Positions 1 through 11,697 of a DNA stretch of 64,000 nt are shown one piece after another. The notes under the pieces are model-generated. The model had not been told where the DNA came from. It worked only from the letters and a program-made list of their open reading frames with translations, and did not search any database. Both the position numbers and the translations under genes were made by a program. This stretch comes from Cercis canadensis. Its lineage: Eukaryota > Streptophyta > Magnoliopsida > Fabales > Fabaceae. The number at the start of each line of letters is the position of its first letter. The first letter of the stretch is position 1. The stretch is taken from positions 415,697 to 479,696 of the forward strand of contig QAOA01002080.1 in the NCBI GenBank assembly GCA_003255065.1. Direction: 5' to 3'.

Positions 1-1500
1 GCACCCATTTTGACGAATTTCGCGTCACACTTTTTATTTTTCTAGGAGGTTCCAATTTTGTAAGAGCTTTATTATAAATAAATTAACAAAAGAATAATTG
101 TGTGGAATATTTACACATTTTTATATCTTGTTTGAAACTAGTGAAAATGATAAAAATAGTTTAAAAATAAATTTAGATATGAACAAATTATTATTTGGAT
201 TATTTTATTTAAAAAACTCATAATTTTTTATTTTTTTTTATAATTCCACATCAACAAAAAATAGTTTGATTTATTGGTCTGTCTCCTGCAGTGTCTGTAT
301 TTCCTTTGCTTGGCACTCAAAGGCACAAATTCCAACTAATAGCAAATGTCCTCAATTTGGGTTCTACGCAGGACTCAAAAGCCCTCAAAGTGTACAGTCT
401 ATAAACAGGTCCAACAATGCAGGAGATAGAGAAATAAGAAGTTTTCTCATCCATATTATTTTCTGATGAGGTAAGGTAAATTTATCAGGGTATGACTTGA
501 AACCAAATTGATGAAGTAAAATATATGGAATGTACAACACTTTCTCTTCCTTCTGAAGCCCATCATTCATATCAACACTTTTTTTTTTTTTCATATTTCT
601 TAATTTCCAATTCTGAGATGAAGAAGGGGAAAAAAAAAAAAATTATAGCGATGTTGCACATGTACTAATACGAGTTTTGTATTTGATAGGATATGAAACG
701 TAGAAATAACAATTTTAAAAAAAATGAGGTACAAGTACCCATCTCATATATGTGTGTGTATATATATATAACAAAGAGAAGTTTTTTTTTTTTTTTTTTT
801 TAAAATCATATAATTACTCAAAGATAGTAGAAAAAACTAACTTCAACTAGTAAATCATGTTATATCCCTTCAATTCAATAGAGAATAAAATGAGGACTAA
901 GTTTACGAAGAATCAAAGCTAATAATAAATAAGAGAATATGTGTAAAATAATGTCAAAATAAATATTTTATCTATTTTAAAATGTACTATTTTTTTTTTA
1001 AAAAAAGAAATTAAAATGAATTTTCTCCTTTGATACAAGTTTCTAATATATTTCGAAAATGGGCGACACTAATTTTGAAATACCAGTGCAACATAAATTT
1101 ATAGTAATGAAATTGTAACTTAAATCTTATAAATAAAGTGCTTTATCTTTATCACTAAACTAATTTTATTAATTTTTGAGAGATAAATTCACTTGTAAAT
1201 GTAATGGAGTGGTAAAAATTTGACTTATTTGAATTAAAAAAAAAAAAAGAAGACTTCCAATAGATACCATAATGGTCCCATGTGCCCACCAAATTGCGCC
1301 ACTTCATTTCACTGCTGAGTAATTTTCTAAAATAAGTAAGCAAAATAGTACCAAGTATGTTGTGTGAATTCAACACAGAGTTGATGTGTCCAAAGAATTA
1401 CTAGTCTAGTACTACTTAGTACTTACAACGAAATTAATAATACTATAAAATAAATTAATAAAAGAATAGTAGAGTGTGGGACTGGGAGGCAAAGCGGCGT
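1..1500. other. AT-rich intergenic DNA upstream of first PHT1
   Basis: No convincing gene is visible. The stretch has many homopolymer runs (poly-T near 585 and 783, poly-A near 633) and short TA/TG runs near 750. The only structured part is about 243-522, which matches the ADF intron at 9252-9570 and is listed separately. Short ORFs here have no recognisable protein similarity. Confidence 0.7.
243..522. repeat. Duplicate copy of ADF intron 2 segment
   Basis: This segment aligns in the same orientation with about 9252-9570, inside intron 2 of the ADF6-like gene. Shared blocks include the stretches around CTCCTGCAGTGTCTGT, AATGTCCTCAATTTGGGTTC, TATAAACAGGTCCAACAAT and GACTTGAAACCAAATTGATG, with small indels between them. 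No ADF exon is found next to it. It is most simply a leftover of the segmental duplication that also gave two PHT1 copies, with the rest of the ADF copy lost or beyond the window edge. Confidence 0.8.
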
Positions 1501-1553
1501 CGTAGAAGGGTGAGGCGAGGTTGACTAGGTGAAGAGAGCGCGAAAAAGCAGGG

Positions 1554-1561
1554 GTATATGC
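1554..1561 (+). promoter_or_regulatory. P1BS (PHR1-binding) site of first PHT1 gene
   Basis: GTATATGC fits the P1BS consensus GNATATNC bound by PHR1-type MYB-CC regulators of phosphate starvation. It lies about 45 bp upstream of the likely TATA box (1599-1606). The match is exact, but an 8-mer is short. Its weight comes from its place and from the matching arrangement in the second PHT1 gene. Confidence 0.6.
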
Positions 1562-1598
1562 TGGTGGGATATCTGGGAACTCTGTTCACTCTCTTTCC

Positions 1599-1606
1599 CT
1601 ATAAAT
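1599..1606 (+). promoter_or_regulatory. TATA box of first PHT1 gene
   Basis: CTATAAAT precedes a pyrimidine-rich leader that ends at a consensus donor at 1727. Spacing to the P1BS site and to the 5' UTR intron fits a PHT1 promoter. Confidence 0.55.
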
Positions 1607-1726
1607 CTTTGGCCATTCCCTTCACCTCTTTTCCGCACAGCAGTTTCTCCTCTTCGCTTGTATCCTCTTTTCTCTCTTTCACTTACTTATTCTTATTCCA
1701 CTGCCACCCTAAAGCTTGGCTCACAG

Positions 1727-2901
1727 GTCAGTCTCTGAACCCTTAACTTGTCCCTTTCTCTGTCTGTAAATATTTGCATTCTCGTTCCATGCAATTTCCA
1801 TGCAATATGGGACTAACATTTCATCATCCATAGCTACCATTTTTTCTTTTATATGCTTTTCTTTTCCCATTTTATTTATCTCTTCTATTGTGGTTTCCAT
1901 GCGCAATTATAAACAATTAACAAAGAAGACTCTGGTAGTTGCAATTTAAATACACGTTTTCCATGATTCTTCGCTTGCCTTATAATCCTGCTTCTGCTGC
2001 TGTTGTGATCTTAGTGTAATAATTTCAACTTGTTTATGTGATTCAATTGCAAAATTGTGGGCACCATTAACTCCTGCAAGCCTAGCTTCTTGTTATCTGG
2101 GTAGAGGAAGCATGACTCAGGTTGAGAATTCCTAACTTGAGACTAAACTATTAGCTGGGGTTTTGGTTTTGCCCCAGAATTGAGTCAAACAAATTGACTA
2201 TTTTTTTGTTCTTCGTGAAGAAGTTTAATGATTATCTGTGCATCATGACAATTTACATCTTTAAAAATAATTTTAATTTATTTTTTTATTTCTATTTTGT
2301 GGAAACCTGAGTAATTTTGTGTATCTTCAGATCGTGATTTATGTATATCTTTATTTTACTGATGGCGGGTTTAATGTCACTATAATCTTTCATTTTGATA
2401 GCGTCAGAGCTAATTCATCTTATATGAATTCACCTGTCCAATTTGCTTTATTTTCCTCTTTCTTGGCTGTTTCCTTTCTAGAAATAAAGATTGATTTAAT
2501 CTAAAATATTGTGTGCCTTCAATTTTCCAATACGGTGTACTGCAATAGAAAGTGTTGTAGCTGGATTACTTTTCGTGTTGACTAACATGTTCTTTCTTCT
2601 GTTGAAAATTATCTTCCTTGTGTTTTGTAACTGGAGGCACTACAGATAATTTTATATTCTCACAGCTTAAATCATGACCAGAAGATTCTTCTGTTAGCTT
2701 CTTGATTGTCATCATATTAGTGACCAATTAATAAACTATCCTGCATGCTCATCAGCTTCTTATGCGCTGCCACTTGAAATTATAACACAAGGCTAACATC
2801 AATAATAGTTTAAATTGATATAGTAACACTTAAATTCCTTTTTTTTAAAGATCTTGTAATTTGGCAAACGTTGAATCTTTGTCTTGGTTTCACTATTGCA
2901 G
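1727..2901 (+). other. 5' UTR intron of first PHT1 gene
   Basis: The donor ACAG/GTCAGT at 1727 and the acceptor TTGCAG at 2896-2901 bound an intron of about 1.2 kb that ends 50 bases before the start codon. Leader introns are common in plant PHT1 genes, and the second copy has one with almost the same donor (CAG/GTCAGA). Inferred from splice consensus only. Confidence 0.6.
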
Positions 2902-2951
2902 AGAGATTAGAGAAAGAAAGGAACTTGTGATTTCACTTGCGTGCGCCAATC

Positions 2952-4574
2952 ATGGCCAAGGAACAAATACAGGTCTTAAATGCTTTAGATGTGGCGAAAA
3001 CACAATGGTATCACTTCACCGCAATCATTATTGCTGGAATGGGCTTTTTCACTGATGCATATGATCTATTCTGCATATCACTGGTTACAAAGTTGCTGGG
3101 TCGTATATACTACCATGTTGATGGTGCAGTAAAACCTGGCACATTACCTCCCAATGTGTCAGCTGCTGTAAATGGTGTAGCTTTCTGTGGAACCCTTTCC
3201 GGGCAGCTTTTCTTTGGCTGGCTTGGTGACAAGCTTGGTAGGAAAAAAGTGTATGGCATGACCTTAATGCTAATGGTGATATGCTCCATTGCTTCGGGTC
3301 TTTCTTTTGGACACGACCCAAAATCGGTGATGGTTACTCTTTGCTTCTTCCGGTTCTGGCTTGGGTTTGGTATTGGTGGAGATTATCCACTTTCTGCTAC
3401 TATTATGTCCGAGTACTCTAATAAGAAGACTCGTGGTGCCTTCATTGCTGCAGTGTTTGCCATGCAAGGTTTTGGCATTATGGCAGGTGGTATATTTGCA
3501 ATCCTTATTTCATCTGCATTCAAGGTCAGGTTTGATGCTCCATCTTATGAGGTTGATCCAGTTGGCTCAACTGTGCCCGAAGCAGACTACGTTTGGAGAA
3601 TAATTGTAATGGTTGGAGCACTCCCAGCTGCATTGACTTACTACTGGCGGATGAAGATGCCGGAAACTGCCCGTTACACTGCCCTAGTTGCTAAGAATAT
3701 GGAGCGGGCTGCAGCAGATATGTCTAAGGTTTTGCAGGTGGAGATTCAAGCTGAAGCACCGAAAGTTGAGCCTGAGGGTCAGGATAAGGCTAAATCATAT
3801 GGCTTGTTCTCAAAGGAGTTCCTCAGTCGCCATGGACTTCATTTACTTGGAACAACAACCACATGGTTTTTGCTTGACATTGCATTCTACAGCCAAAATC
3901 TCTTCCAAAAGGATATCTTCAGCGCAATTGGTTGGATCCCTCCTGCTAAAACCATGAATGCCCTTGAGGAGGTTTACAAAATTGCAAGGGCTCAAACGCT
4001 TATTGCTCTATGCAGTACAGTTCCAGGCTACTGGTTTACAGTGGCTTTCATTGATAGAATTGGAAGGTTTGCCATCCAAATGATGGGATTCTTCTTCATG
4101 ACTGTCTTTATGTTTGCTCTTGCCATTCCTTATAACCATTGGTCTCACAAGGATAACCGAATTGGGTTTGTGGTGATGTATTCCTTCACCTTCTTCTTTG
4201 CAAATTTTGGGCCTAATGCTACCACATTTGTTGTGCCGGCGGAGATTTTCCCGGCTAGATTCCGATCAACTTGTCATGGCATATCATCAGCATCTGGAAA
4301 GCTTGGCGCCATTGTTGGTGCATTTGGGTTCTTGTATTTGGCTCAGAACCAAGACAAGAGCAAGGCAGATGCAGGGTACCCTGCTGGTATTGGTGTGAGG
4401 AATTCATTGCTTGTGTTAGGTGGTGTTAACTTTTTAGGCTTCCTCTTTACTTTCTTGGTTCCAGAGGCGAAGGGAAAATCTTTGGAAGAGATGTCAGGTG
4501 AGAATGATGAGGAAGCCGGGGTAGAGTCAGAGCAGCCACCTGCTTACAGCAATAGAACAGTTCCATATGCTTAG
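2952..4574 (+). CDS. PHT1: High-affinity inorganic phosphate transporter, PHT1 family (copy 1)
   Basis: Single coding exon of 540 residues, the usual PHT1 length. It is a plasma-membrane H+/phosphate symporter of the major facilitator superfamily with 12 expected membrane helices. The PHT1 signature [13 protein letters not shown] is near residue 142. A long hydrophilic loop near residues 235-300 separates helices 6 and 7, and it starts after [14 protein letters not shown]. The C-terminus ends in a charged tail. The ATG at 2952 ([12 protein letters not shown]) is chosen over the in-frame ATG five codons earlier because the family starts with MA-x-x-Q and the context is AUCAUGGCC. The gene lies in tandem with a close paralogue 2 kb downstream and carries P1BS, TATA and a 5' UTR intron. 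Phosphate-starvation induction is likely but inferred. Confidence 0.96.
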   Translation: MAKEQIQVLNALDVAKTQWYHFTAIIIAGMGFFTDAYDLFCISLVTKLLGRIYYHVDGAVKPGTLPPNVSAAVNGVAFCGTLSGQLFFGWLGDKLGRKKVYGMTLMLMVICSIASGLSFGHDPKSVMVTLCFFRFWLGFGIGGDYPLSATIMSEYSNKKTRGAFIAAVFAMQGFGIMAGGIFAILISSAFKVRFDAPSYEVDPVGSTVPEADYVWRIIVMVGALPAALTYYWRMKMPETARYTALVAKNMERAAADMSKVLQVEIQAEAPKVEPEGQDKAKSYGLFSKEFLSRHGLHLLGTTTTWFLLDIAFYSQNLFQKDIFSAIGWIPPAKTMNALEEVYKIARAQTLIALCSTVPGYWFTVAFIDRIGRFAIQMMGFFFMTVFMFALAIPYNHWSHKDNRIGFVVMYSFTFFFANFGPNATTFVVPAEIFPARFRSTCHGISSASGKLGAIVGAFGFLYLAQNQDKSKADAGYPAGIGVRNSLLVLGGVNFLGFLFTFLVPEAKGKSLEEMSGENDEEAGVESEQPPAYSNRTVPYA

Positions 4575-5249
4575 GTTGAGTCCATCAGTAACTAGTATTA
4601 TTAGAATAAAACAGTTCCTTCAATTTGATCAGGGAAGCTTAAAATTTTTTCCTTGTCCTTGTCCTTGCCCTTTCTAATAGTTTTTGCTACTCACTTTGTA
4701 TTAGATACCTGAGGAACTGTGTCTACCATCATTTGGAAGTATATGAATGTATGATGGAGATTTTCCAATAGTTATCTTCAAGTAATTTTGACAATTGTTG
4801 GCTGTATAGTTCTTCCAATAATCATATCCATTCAGCAATTCTCTTCTCCATTGCGTTTGTTTCTTTCTCAGTCTAAAGCGAATGACAAGAATTTTGTGGG
4901 GTTAGAATGTTTTTTTCTACGTGCCTGTGTGAATCTAATTGAAGATTAACTTAATCTTGCAGTTGAATAAGCCGCAAACTCTGACGCTTAAAATGCCACT
5001 AGTTGCAAAGCAATTGAAATTCCCAGCAGATGTTTTCAACAACTTTGACTTGCGTAGTTGAAATGTGCTCGCTAGTGAAAGTAAACCATCTAATGAAAAT
5101 ATTGTTATTTTTTTTTTGGTATACAAGATAAGAAGAGAAAAATATTACAACTAACAAGGGAACTATTCTTAGGCTTTTACAAAATGATACAATTAGTTGT
5201 ATCTTGTTGGAGTAAAAAGGCAAAGAGATGGAGGAGAGGGAAATAAGAA
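4575..5249. other. 3' flank of first PHT1 and spacer
   Basis: AATAAA at about 4603 may be a polyadenylation signal. The rest is AT-rich spacer with no supported gene. The short reverse-strand ORFs near 4935-5265 have no recognisable content. Confidence 0.5.
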
Positions 5250-5257
5250 GAATATTC
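5250..5257 (+). promoter_or_regulatory. P1BS site of second PHT1 gene
   Basis: GAATATTC is an exact palindromic match to GNATATNC, about 35 bp upstream of a TATA box (5292-5300). A near match (AAATATTC) follows about 20 bp later. The same order, P1BS then TATA then leader intron, occurs in the first copy. Confidence 0.65.
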
Positions 5258-5291
5258 GGGTTCATTCAGAAATATTCAGGGAAATTCAATG

Positions 5292-5300
5292 TATATAAAT
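5292..5300 (+). promoter_or_regulatory. TATA box of second PHT1 gene
   Basis: TATATAAAT sits about 100 bases before the leader-intron donor at 5404. Confidence 0.6.
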
Positions 5301-5403
5301 TTCTAATTTCTCTAATACCTTAATCATCAACCACTTCTCTTCACTTTGCCTCCGGTTCCTCCCCTTCCTGAGTCTCTCTGAGATTTGGGAACAAAACATT
5401 CAG

Positions 5404-6492
5404 GTCAGAAAAAATTATGTGTATTTAATTTGTCTATCTTTTTCAATTGAAGCCATTGCATGGCACCACTTCTTCATGCTACCTGGATTAATGTGGAATA
5501 TTGTTGTTTTTCACCTAGTTTTGGTTCGGTTGATTTTTTTTTTTTTTTTTGGGTGAATCTATACTTTAATTTTTAGATGCCATGTGACAGTTAAAAAAAG
5601 TTTTAGTACTCAAACTCATTTTATGTTACTGCTAATTTATTGATATATTATTGTTAAATTTTATAGAGTTTATAATAACTTAAGTGATCATGTATTTAAT
5701 TTTTAAAGTTGGGAAAGTTTATTAAACTTATAATCAAATTTTGATGTGTTTANAGTGTGCTTATTTTTTGGTTGTTGTGGTATTATCTAGTAATATTATT
5801 AGTGATTAAAATATGTATTTTTTTATAGTAAAATTTCTTAAAAAGTAAATATAAATATATATATTATCATGTAAATATTTTATCTTTGAAAAAAATTACA
5901 AAAAAATAAAAATGAAAAATGTATAAACGTCACATTCTACTTAACTTGCGTGAAGTTTTTGTACGAATTATATTTAATCGGTCAAAAAATTTATATTAGG
6001 AATCAATATTTAATGCAATAGATATTTTCCGTTATATGCAGAAACGTAAACATTTATTAAGAGATTCAAATAGCCACTTAACGAAATAAATAAATAGATA
6101 GTTAACAACCTAGGTTTCTTGAAGAAGAAAGAAGGGAGGTTTTCATTTTTGCTTCTAAAAACTTGCTGTTGTTGAAATAGTCAATCAAATATTTGATTAA
6201 CAGATGTCACTTGCTAGTGACATTGACACAAACCCACACACTTGTCATGAAGCAAAGAGAGTCCTCTAGTTGTCTTGTGTTTCTCGTCTTTAATAGCGGG
6301 TACCATTTCATTTCACCAAGTGAAAAGTGAAAACTGATCTTCTTTCTTGCTCCAATTGAACTATTATTCAACACATGGTCATAGTCTTTTCACAGTTCAA
6401 ATCCTGTGGAGACAAAAGAGCAAGGAGGTTATTCTGTTGAAAAGTAGCTAAAATTGTTGACAATTGCGTAACACCCTTTGGAATTTCTGCAG
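5404..6492 (+). other. 5' UTR intron of second PHT1 gene
   Basis: The donor CAG/GTCAGA at 5404 and the acceptor TTTCTGCAG ending at 6492 bound an intron of about 1.1 kb, 41 bases before the start codon. It is AT-rich, holds a single N at 5753, and shows little similarity to the leader intron of copy 1 apart from the splice ends. Confidence 0.6.
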
Positions 6493-6533
6493 GCATTGCT
6501 CTCAGTTATATCTTGAGATTGAGCAAGGCAGAC

Positions 6534-8135
6534 ATGGCTAAGGACCAAATCAATGTCCTTAATGCCCTTGACTCAGCCAAAACACAATGGTACCATTTTA
6601 CTGCAATCATCATTGCTGGAATGGGCTTTTTTACTGATGCCTATGATCTCTTCTGCATATCCCTTGTGACCAAATTGGTTGGCCGCATATACTACCATGT
6701 TGAAGGTTCACCAAAGCCTGGCTCATTGCCTCCCAATGTGTCTGCCGCTGTTAATGGTGTGGCCTTCTGTGGAACTCTTTCAGGTCAACTTTTCTTTGGT
6801 TGGCTTGGTGACAAGATGGGCAGAAAGAAAGTATATGGCATGACCCTGATGCTGATGGTTATATGCTCAATTGCTTCCGGTCTTTCATTTGGGCATGAAC
6901 CAAAATCTGTGATGGCCACACTCTGCTTCTTTCGCTTCTGGCTTGGTTTTGGCATTGGTGGTGACTACCCACTTTCTGCTACAATCATGTCTGAATATGC
7001 CAATAAAAGGACTCGAGGTGCATTTATTGCAGCTGTGTTTGCCATGCAAGGCTTTGGAATTCTGGCAGGCGGCATCTTTGCTATTATTATATCATCTATA
7101 TTTAAAGCCAGGTTCAAGGCTCCACCTTATGCAGTTGATCCAATTGGCTCCACTGTCCCAGAAGCTGACTATGTTTGGAGGATCATTTTGATGTTTGGGG
7201 CTCTTCCTGCTGGTATGACCTACTACTGGAGGTTGAAGATGCCGGAAACTGCACGCTACACTGCCCTTGTTGCTAAGAATTTAAATCAGGCCGCATCAGA
7301 TATGTCAAAAGTTCTGCAAGTAGACATTGAAGCTGAACCAAAGCAGGCTGAGCAAATCACTCAGGAAAAAGGTAATGAATACCATTTGTTCTCTCAGGAG
7401 TTTCTTCGCCGCCATGGATTTCACTTACTAGGAACCGCAAGCACATGGTTCCTTCTTGACATTGCATTTTATAGTCAGAATCTGTTCCAAAAGGATATCT
7501 TCACTGCAATTGGGTGGATCCCTGCTGCCAAGACCATGAGTGCTCTGGATGAGGTTTTCAAGATTGCAAGGGCGCAAACCCTCATAGCTCTGTGCAGTAC
7601 TGTACCAGGTTACTGGTTCACAGTGGCTCTCATTGACAAGATGGGAAGATTTACCATCCAGCTTATGGGTTTCTGCTTCATGACAGTGTTCATGTTTGCA
7701 TTGGCCTTTCCATACCATTATTGGATTCAAAAGGATCACCTAATTGGGTTTGTGGTGTTGTATTCACTCACTTTCTTCTTCGCCAATTTTGGACCCAATG
7801 CCACCACATTTGTTGTGCCTGCTGAGATTTTCCCTGCAAGATTTCGGTCTACTTGCCATGGAATTTCTGCAGCATCAGGGAAGCTTGGAGCTATGGTGGG
7901 TGCATTCGGGTTCTTGTACTTAGCACAGAACCAAGACAAGACCAAGACAGATGCAGGGTTTGCCCCTGGTATTGGAGTTAAGAATTCACTCATTGTCTTG
8001 GGTTTGGTAAACTTCTTAGGTTTTCTATGCACTTTCATGGTGCCTGAATCCAAGGGCAAATCTTTAGAGGAAATGTCTGGCGAAACTGAGGATCCACAAG
8101 AGAAAGGATCAACATCAGGGGTTGCCAAAGTATAG
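6534..8135 (+). CDS. PHT1: High-affinity inorganic phosphate transporter, PHT1 family (copy 2)
   Basis: Single coding exon of 533 residues, very similar to copy 1 over its whole length, with an identical [13 protein letters not shown] signature. Differences concentrate in the central loop (after [20 protein letters not shown]) and the C-terminal tail, which lacks the [12 protein letters not shown] ending of copy 1. The start at 6534 ([12 protein letters not shown]) matches copy 1; the in-frame ATG seven codons upstream is less likely. Expected role: proton-coupled phosphate import at the plasma membrane. The pair is a local tandem duplication with separate promoters, each carrying its own P1BS site, so both may respond to phosphate status. 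Confidence 0.96.
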   Translation: MAKDQINVLNALDSAKTQWYHFTAIIIAGMGFFTDAYDLFCISLVTKLVGRIYYHVEGSPKPGSLPPNVSAAVNGVAFCGTLSGQLFFGWLGDKMGRKKVYGMTLMLMVICSIASGLSFGHEPKSVMATLCFFRFWLGFGIGGDYPLSATIMSEYANKRTRGAFIAAVFAMQGFGILAGGIFAIIISSIFKARFKAPPYAVDPIGSTVPEADYVWRIILMFGALPAGMTYYWRLKMPETARYTALVAKNLNQAASDMSKVLQVDIEAEPKQAEQITQEKGNEYHLFSQEFLRRHGFHLLGTASTWFLLDIAFYSQNLFQKDIFTAIGWIPAAKTMSALDEVFKIARAQTLIALCSTVPGYWFTVALIDKMGRFTIQLMGFCFMTVFMFALAFPYHYWIQKDHLIGFVVLYSLTFFFANFGPNATTFVVPAEIFPARFRSTCHGISAASGKLGAMVGAFGFLYLAQNQDKTKTDAGFAPGIGVKNSLIVLGLVNFLGFLCTFMVPESKGKSLEEMSGETEDPQEKGSTSGVAKV

Positions 8136-8756
8136 GAATTTTAAGTTTTTTTTTTTTTTTGCTATTTTTTATGCACTTTCTTTAGTCACATCCCAATTAT
8201 TTTCACTGGAGCTTTTTTTCCCCCAATTTTCTTTTATCAAATTCCAATATTTGAGGTACCAGTCTAGTTATTGTATTGAATTTACCATACACCTTTTCAT
8301 CGGAATGACTGCTGTGCTCTATTTCCATCTCCCTCAATAGGTTACTATTATTTGTTTAATCGTTTTCTGTCATTTGCGACATATAAGTACTCTTGCCTTG
8401 AAGGAACCAGAACCTTTGCTTTCAAAAGCAATAGAAATGCTTAGATTTAAATAACTATTGATGCAAGCAACTTTAAATTTTTCTATGGGCACCTTGTCAA
8501 AGTAACCAACAGATTTCCATAATTTAAGATATATTAGCTTCCACAAAGTAATGTTCATAGAAAACAATCAAGGAAACTATAAATTACAGCAATGCCGACA
8601 ATAGCCTGAACCCATTCGCCTCAAGATTCATATTATTAGAGGATCATATTTTGTGGCAAAATGGGCTTTGCACATGATGGATTATGGAGAGGCGATTCAT
8701 TGTCAACAAAATCTACAGTAGCTTTTATCAAGAGAACAAATAGCTGCATAGACATT
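8136..8756. other. Convergent 3' flanks of PHT1 copy 2 and ADF
   Basis: Begins with a T-rich stretch after the PHT1 stop and ends at the ADF stop codon on the other strand. Probably the 3' UTRs of both genes. No other gene is seen. Confidence 0.5.
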
Positions 8757-10258
8757 TCAATGTGCACGTTCCCTGAGCACTTCAAGATCCATTTCTGTGG
8801 GATCAGTAGCCTGGATCTCATAGTGAACACCATCTAGCTCACGTCTAAACCTCTCTTTTGATGTGGCATAAAGCATCTTTGCACGGATCCGAGAGGATGA
8901 AGGGGACCTAATCAAGTATCATGCAATGAAAAACTAAGAATGGCAGAATCAGAGAAATGTAACAAATGAATTAAGAAGCACATTGCTGACAAAGGAAGTA
9001 TATGGGGTGAAGACTTGTATAATTAATGAACCAGTGTCCAAGTTTGTCCTTGCAAAAGGCAGAGGAGTCAAATGCAGCACTTAACAATTTCAACCACAAC
9101 AGGAGGAAGACTTGCTCCTAGTGAGACATCGTAGTGATATTTCACATAAATGATGGAAAATGGGTTGTTAAGAAGTGGTGATCAAGGTAGGATTCAAACA
9201 AGATGTAGACAAATTATTGATCAGAATACAGTATTTAGCCACAACAGCATTCCATCAATAAATAAATGGAAACATCAAAGAGTTTGATTCATTCCTCTGT
9301 CTCCTGCAGTGTCTGTTTTACCCTTTGCTTGGTACTCGAAGGTACAAATTCCAAGTAATAGAAAATGTCCTCAATTTGGGTTCCACACAGGATTCAAAGC
9401 CTACAATCTATAAACAGGTCCAACAATACAGGAGAAAGAGCAGAAAACCAATTAATGATATGCCTGAGAAACAAGAAGTTTTCTCATCCATATTAATAAT
9501 TATGCCCATTTTCTGACGAGGTAAGGTACATTTATCAAGGCATGACTTGAAACCAAATTGATGAAGTAAAAAGATCTACCTGCAACTAATATGCTTATAT
9601 TCATAATTAAAATGCAACAGAAGATACCCCACAAGAAGTTGAGCAGAATGAACATGGGATGATTTCAGATAAAGACAGGAAAATATCGAAATTGCCTTGT
9701 CTTGCAAACAAAATCAGTGTTCACTTGTGCAGTTGGTGCAATAATGCTAATTCTTTAAAAGGAAAGAAAAAGAAGAGTGAAAGGTATGGGATAAACTAAC
9801 CATGCAATGAAGAAGATTTTGCTCTTTTGACAGTTCTCAGATGTGACAAAATCAAAGTCATAGACAGCATATCTGCAATCGTTCTCAGGCAAAGATCCAG
9901 CAAAATCATCATAACTCTCAGCTGGACCACCAGTTTTCTCAACCACAACCTCCCTTTTCTTTTCATCGACCTTAAAGATGATATAACGATACACCTTCTT
10001 TCGCTTCAAATCCATAAAGGTGTTTCTGCTGTGATCAGCAACACCCATGCCTGATGTAGCATTAGGCTATAAACCAAAATGTATAATTGTGTCAAGAAAA
10101 TACTTTTCCGTATAAAGCTTGATTTTTTATACATAAAAAAAGAAAAGAAAGGTCTAAGTTAAGTTGTAACTATAAATTCCAGATATAAATACGCAGTTAG
10201 TAACGATGAACTGAAAAATAGAGATAAATCTTACCCGGCTTATCCCTCTGAAAGACAT
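8757..10258 (-). CDS. ADF6: Actin depolymerising factor, ADF6-like
   Basis: Three coding exons on the reverse strand: 10258-10235, 10066-9801 and 8907-8757, with consensus splice ends and compatible phases, giving 146 residues as in Arabidopsis ADF6. The N-terminus [17 protein letters not shown] is typical of the ADF5/ADF6 class, which carries an N-terminal extension. The ADF-H fold is complete: [21 protein letters not shown], then [20 protein letters not shown] (actin-binding long helix), then the C-terminal RERAH. It severs and depolymerises actin filaments in the cytoplasm. The split after residue 8 and the split Trp codon before SPSSS match the usual ADF gene structure. Intron 2 (8908-9800) includes the segment duplicated at 243-522. 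Confidence 0.93.
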
Positions 10259-11133
10259 GGCGGGCAGGGCAGCAAAGAAAGAAGGAGAAAGCGAAACGAC
10301 GACGAAGGAGAGAAAACTTGCGAGTTCAAGAAACAAGAAGATAGATAAAAAGGGCAACGCAACCAGGGAAGTGAGCTCTGCACGGAATGATAAAGTATAT
10401 TGAAATAAGAGGGTCAGGTCAAGGGACCAAAACGGAAAGGAATCAGAGCCCAAAACCGCAATTACAGTCAAACAAATCATATTGACTCTTCTTTTTTCCT
10501 TTTTTCCTTTCCATAAATTTCCAATTCTCAGACCAAAAAAAAATGAAGTTTATTGGTAAAAGGGGAAAAAGATAAAGATTCTGAGGCGTTGGAGCGTTAG
10601 CAACAACTCAGAATCGAATAAATATTAATATTATTAATTTTTTTGAAAAAAAACAACGGAAAGTAGTCTGTAGAAACTAGAAATGCTAACTGCGAATAGC
10701 GAAAGGACAAGTTTATCCCATAGAAAGAAATTAAGAAAAGAAGGGATAAGAAAATAAAATTCTTTAAGAAAGAAAAGGAAAACAAACTGGGTGGGACGGT
10801 GCGTGCTAGCAACGCTAACGGTACTTTTATGCACTGTGGAGGAATTGGCCGACGTTGACCACCAAATCCTTGTCCATCTATGCTTTCGATAACTTGGAGC
10901 GGTGGGACCACCTCCACCACCACGTCAGCTCCCAAAGAATCTCTACCGTCATGGTCCCCACAACCGTCTTTTCACGCATGAAGGCCCACGGGTTCACCGT
11001 GCAACGAGATCTAGTCGCCGCGTATTAAATTTATTTATCTTTATTTTTTAGTGGTATTTTTGAATCATGCATTGCCTGTTTAACACGATGTCATCCGTTC
11101 TGGTTGCCTTTAATTTGGACCATCCCATTTTTC
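10259..11133. other. Divergent intergenic region between ADF and EAF6
   Basis: Holds the ADF 5' UTR and promoter (reverse strand) and part of the upstream region of the EAF6 gene (forward). The short ORFs here (reverse strand near 10154-10935) are low-complexity, hydrophobic and unsupported. GGCCCA-type motifs, common in promoters of housekeeping genes, occur near 11148 inside the duplicated block. Confidence 0.5.
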
Positions 11134-11696
11134 GCATGTTGAGCTCGGCCCAGTTGAAATTCATTGGACCATGCTAACGGGCCAGGAAAATCTTTGGATT
11201 ATGTGAGCTGACCTGTCATAATATGATTCGTTCTTGTCGTGATAGCGAGAAAAATCGAACTGTAGATGAACGCAGACTCTCATAGTCGGTACAGATAGAA
11301 GAGCGTGCTTCTGTGCTATGCCCTAGAAGTGATTTTTAGTGTTACACTGAGATTGGCGATTTAGGGCTTTCTGTTCTCAAATATATTTCGCGCGAAAATG
11401 GAATCTGAAGGTTACCGTTTAAATAACTGTTTTTCTTTTCTTGTTTATTTTTCGGTCCCTTTTCATCTCTTCCGGGCTATACCTTGAATTTTGTTCTTCT
11501 AAACAATAGGCTTGTTTTCCAATAATTAATTAAATTAAATTTTTTTAATCCTTTTCCTGTTTTAGGGCAAAAAGGCACTGCGAATCCATCAGCAATGCTA
11601 GCGTCCCTGCTTAGTAGGAGAGCCAAGCTTCACGAGGAGCTTCGCAACATAGAAAAGCAGGTATTTTGCACATCATTCTGGGTTTTAGCCATTTGT
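11134..11696 (+). repeat. First copy of EAF6 promoter/exon 1-2 block
   Basis: 563 bases matching 11698-12260 with an offset of 564 and about eight substitutions that I can see. The block includes the promoter, exon 1 (11398-11410), intron 1 and exon 2 (11566-11660). It ends at the N at 11697, in the middle of intron 2. This looks like two overlapping contig ends or two alleles placed side by side, although a real tandem duplication is possible. Confidence 0.9.
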
Positions 11697-11697
11697 N

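Noticed and set aside
9325..9516. 63-codon forward frame in ADF intron 2
   Set aside because: Lies inside the ADF intron and in the duplicated segment; the matching frame at 266-466 is not conserved at the protein level.
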